The notes beneath the pieces are model-generated. The model searched no databases. It saw nothing but the letters and a program-made list of their open reading frames with translations, and had not been told where the DNA came from. Source: SZUA-265 sp965651905 (GTDB lineage Bacteria > Myxococcota_A > Polyangia > Polyangiales > Polyangiaceae). Taken from it: a stretch of 64,000 bases of DNA. Of this stretch, positions 61,518-64,000 are shown one piece after another. The position numbers were made by a program, and so were the translations under genes. Positions within the stretch are counted from its first letter, which is position 1. Each line of letters opens with the position of its first letter. The stretch lies in NCBI GenBank assembly GCA_965651905.1, contig CBFGUG010000010.1, forward strand, positions 84,910 through 148,909. The letters run 5' to 3'.

Positions 61518-61916
61518 TGAGGGGTCCGCCGAAAGGCGCAGACGCGTTTTAAGCGACCGCCCGCGTAACGCAACGGGCGATCAGGCGCGACAGGGCGTCG
61601 CAGCACTAGGGGCTGTCCCAAGTTTCTGCCCTGCTGCGAGGCAGGATTTCGCGGCTGCGAAGCACGGCCTCGTCGTTACGCTCCTCACCAGGCTTCAGCC
61701 TGCCTCCGGTGCTCGCTCCTCAGGCGCGCTCCTCGCTCGCGCCTCCTGCCTCTCGCAACGGGCATAAGCTTGCGACAGCCCCTAGAACGGAATCGGCGTC
61801 GCGAGGGGTGCTGCGGTGTCGCACTTGTGCCCCAACGGAGCGGTTTGCCGTGAGAAAAATCGAGGTTTCTGGCCGAGTTGGAGCGCTCATCCGCAACGTC
61901 ATGATATGGTCTGCGC
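61518..61916. other. Divergent intergenic region carrying a MITE-like element
   Basis: A 399-base region between the DUF420 gene (minus) and the PilZ gene (plus). It holds a 180-base MITE-like element (61606-61785), described separately, and a 131-base remainder before the PilZ start with no recognised feature. Confidence 0.6.
61606..61785. mobile_element. MITE-like element with imperfect terminal inverted repeats
   Basis: The ends are CTAGGGGCTGTC (61606-61617) and its exact complement GACAGCCCCTAG (61774-61785). The similarity continues inward for about 40 bases with mismatches. The interior (about 100 bases) has no protein-like reading frame. CTAG at both outer edges may be a 4-base target duplication or part of the repeats, since it is palindromic. 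No transposase gene lies in the window, so it is non-autonomous. Confidence 0.7.
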
Positions 61917-64000
61917 GTGGGCCAACGGCAGCTGCTGGTGCTTGGGAATCTCAAGGGCGCGGCGAAGGCCGCGCTAGAGGTGGCCCGACGCGATGCGCAG
62001 TTCGAGTGCGTGACGCGGCCGCGCGCGGACGAAGCCATCCTAGAGCTCGATTCGGGCGAGTTTCGCGCGATGGTCGTCGACCTCACGACCCCGGGTGCGG
62101 CGCGCTTCTGCCATGAGGCTCGCGCCCGACGCGCCCTGTTCAACGTCCCACTGATCGCGCTGTCACCCAAATTGACTGACCTCGCGTTTTCCAACGCCTT
62201 GCGTTGGGGCGCGGACGACGTGGTGATGCTGGGTGCGGCCGAACCGCTGCGTGCTCGGCTGGATTCGCTTCCCAAGGAGATCGCTCCGCTTGCCGCTGCA
62301 ACCCGCGGAGAAGCGGTGATCGCCGATCCCGAACGCAGTCGATGTGACGTGCTGGGGCGCGTGCTGGCGAACGCAGGGTTCAGCGTCAAGTACGCCACCG
62401 ACACGGTCGCAACGCGCTTCTATCTGGGCAAACCGTCCGTGAGTTTGTTCGTGATCAACTCGGAGCTGGGTGACGTACGCGACCTGGCTAGCGAAGCGTT
62501 GAACGCGGGCAGCACGGCAGACTGGGTGATCACCACCAAGACGCTGAATGTGGAGGCCGATCGGGCGAGGCTTGCGGGCATCCCGCGGCTGGTGGTGATG
62601 TCGTCTCATGGCCCGCCAGAGAACGTTCTGTTTGCGCTGAACTTGCTGCGTCCGCACTCGGAGGCGTCGCGGCGCGCAGAGGTGCGTGCGCTACACGGCG
62701 CGATCACGTTGTTTCGCCCAGTGGGGCTGGATCACGACGAGTTCGGGTTCACCTACAGCGTGAGTTCAGGGGGCTTGTACGTGCGCACTTTGTTGCCGTG
62801 CCCCTCGGAGCGGCTTTGGCTGGAATTGACGCCCCCCAACGTGCCGCGGCGCGTGAAATTGTTGGGGGAGCTGGCCTGGTCGCGGACCTTCGGCGAGGCT
62901 GGGGCAGAAACTGCGCCGCCGGGCTTCGGGGTTCGCATCCTCGATGGACTCGGCGATGATCTGGAGCTGTGGCACCAGGGATTTCGCTCTCTCGACATTC
63001 GAGTGCCGAGCGGTGGCGTGCCAGAGGTCAAAACCTCGTCGAGTTCCTTCCGCGTGCCGTTACCCTCCAACCGCCCTCCGAAACCCGAAGCGCCCGCACC
63101 AGCTGCGCCGTCGTTGTTGGGCTCCCGGGCAGCGCGAGTCTCGACGTCACCCATCCGCAGCTCGCTGACGATGGAGGTTCCCGACGAGACGACCGACGGG
63201 TCCACCAACCCATCACGTGAGGAACGCACGACCACGACGCAACACGACAAACCGCGCAGCGCCGTCGAGGTCCCCAAGACCATGTGGCACGCGCCCGAGT
63301 ACACTCCGCAAGGTCCGCCAGCCACACCCAGCGTGTCGGCGTCAGGGGGTGAAGCAGTGCTTGCGGCGATGCGCAAATCCCTGCCACCTGGATACATCAC
63401 CCTGCCTGTGAACCCCGTGCCACCAGCGGCGGAACACGAAGCCGATACTGCCGTCGACACGCCAGCCTACGACGGCCCACCCATCACGGACCCCCTTCCC
63501 GTGGTAACCCCGACCCACGAAACTGCCGCGGTGGAGCCTAACCCGGGAGAGTTGAGCGTCCCACAACTGGATACGCCGACGTTCGATGGCTCGAAAACGG
63601 CGGCCATGCCCGCCATCACCGCCGACGCGCACGCGGCCGACCCCAGCAACGAAGCGCTGCAGGACGACATGGTCCCCTCGCCCAGTGCCGCTCCTCCGAT
63701 GACGGCTTCGTTGCCGCCCCCGATCACACTGGAACAGCTGGAACGCGAACGTGCAGAGCCGGGTCCCGAAGCCCCAGCCCCACCCGGGCTTGGCGACTTT
63801 TCGACGGCAAGAGCCTCGCAAGGGTCAGCGGGCAAAAGTGGCTACTACTTGGCGGACGAAGACCTGCTCTCCGTGCCCCCCGATGCGGGTGAACTCAAAC
63901 TGGACGTCCCGCCCATCGACGCCCCCGAACTCCCCAACGTCACCACGTCGCCCGCGGATCCAACACCCTCCCCCCCACCCCCTCCCCCCAAAAAAGCGCC
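61917..64000 (+). CDS. PilZ-domain regulatory protein with receiver-like N-terminus (3' end outside window)
   Basis: A GTG start at 61917 gives a frame that stays open to the window edge (694 codons). The first 115 residues look like a degenerate receiver domain (MVVDLTTPGAA, VPLIALSPKLTD), followed by a second similar region. Around residue 280 is a PilZ-type module (FTYSVSSGGLYVRTLLPCP, then PRRVKLLGELAWSRTFG and PPGFGVRILDGL), which often binds cyclic di-GMP; the typical RxxxR motif is not obvious. From about residue 370 the sequence is Pro/Ala/Thr-rich linker. The C-terminal domain is not in the window. It resembles myxobacterial motility and signalling proteins. Confidence 0.8.
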   Translation, partial: MGQRQLLVLGNLKGAAKAALEVARRDAQFECVTRPRADEAILELDSGEFRAMVVDLTTPGAARFCHEARARRALFNVPLIALSPKLTDLAFSNALRWGADDVVMLGAAEPLRARLDSLPKEIAPLAAATRGEAVIADPERSRCDVLGRVLANAGFSVKYATDTVATRFYLGKPSVSLFVINSELGDVRDLASEALNAGSTADWVITTKTLNVEADRARLAGIPRLVVMSSHGPPENVLFALNLLRPHSEASRRAEVRALHGAITLFRPVGLDHDEFGFTYSVSSGGLYVRTLLPCPSERLWLELTPPNVPRRVKLLGELAWSRTFGEAGAETAPPGFGVRILDGLGDDLELWHQGFRSLDIRVPSGGVPEVKTSSSSFRVPLPSNRPPKPEAPAPAAPSLLGSRAARVSTSPIRSSLTMEVPDETTDGSTNPSREERTTTTQHDKPRSAVEVPKTMWHAPEYTPQGPPATPSVSASGGEAVLAAMRKSLPPGYITLPVNPVPPAAEHEADTAVDTPAYDGPPITDPLPVVTPTHETAAVEPNPGELSVPQLDTPTFDGSKTAAMPAITADAHAADPSNEALQDDMVPSPSAAPPMTASLPPPITLEQLERERAEPGPEAPAPPGLGDFSTARASQGSAGKSGYYLADEDLLSVPPDAGELKLDVPPIDAPELPNVTTSPADPTPSPPPPPPKKA

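Overview
This is a GC-rich chromosomal window of about 64 kb. It carries no rRNA, tRNA or CRISPR array that I could see. The gene content points to a myxobacterium (Myxococcota, Polyangia-like), an inference from families rather than from a marker gene. The supporting families are a eukaryote-type Ser/Thr kinase, a bEBP-like AAA+ regulator, long Pro/Ala-rich regulatory proteins (TPR, GYF, PilZ), FG-GAP and cytochrome c lipoproteins with long acidic linkers, LCP and LTA-synthase-like envelope enzymes, and two HTTM modules.

Layout. 1-4.7 kb: the end of a GH43 glycosidase, an inositol-monophosphatase-family enzyme and a membrane Ser/Thr kinase. 5.2-14.9 kb: a complete six-gene ebo cluster in two convergent arms (eboD-eboE-eboC on +, eboA-eboB-eboF on -). 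The minus arm is headed by an HTTM membrane protein and its partner, and the plus arm is preceded by an unknown DUF3553-like protein. 15-22.6 kb: large low-complexity proteins (degenerate caspase-like/TPR, OmpA, GYF). 22.8-30.7 kb: an EpmC-like/YkgJ fusion, an MDR oxidoreductase, an endonuclease/phosphatase lipoprotein with an outer-membrane partner, and an AAA+ regulator whose ATPase residues are missing. 30.8-36.6 kb: a diheme-type lipoprotein, tpm and alkB (divergent), a lipoprotein and glyA. 36.8-42 kb: a toroid/HTTM operon followed by an AmpG-like transporter. 42.2-50.7 kb: surface lipoproteins, a divergent RpiB and a SNF2 helicase. 50.7-56 kb: a NarL-type regulator, a universal stress protein, a CBS protein, a squalene/phytoene synthase and a LacI-type sensor without HTH. 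56-64 kb: a lipoprotein of SOD-like repeats, an LTA-synthase-like sulfatase-fold enzyme, an LCP protein, a DUF420 protein, a MITE-like element and a PilZ protein running off the window.

The genes that clearly work together are the ebo cluster (thought to move or finish a secreted metabolite across the inner membrane), the two HTTM gene sets, and the envelope group at 56-61.5 kb. The best candidates for something undescribed are the ebo/HTTM linkage, the HExxH-YkgJ fusion, the ATPase-dead AAA+ regulator and the toroid/HTTM operon. Start codons were chosen by homology, spacing and overlap. Family names rest on motifs recognised by eye, not on searches.
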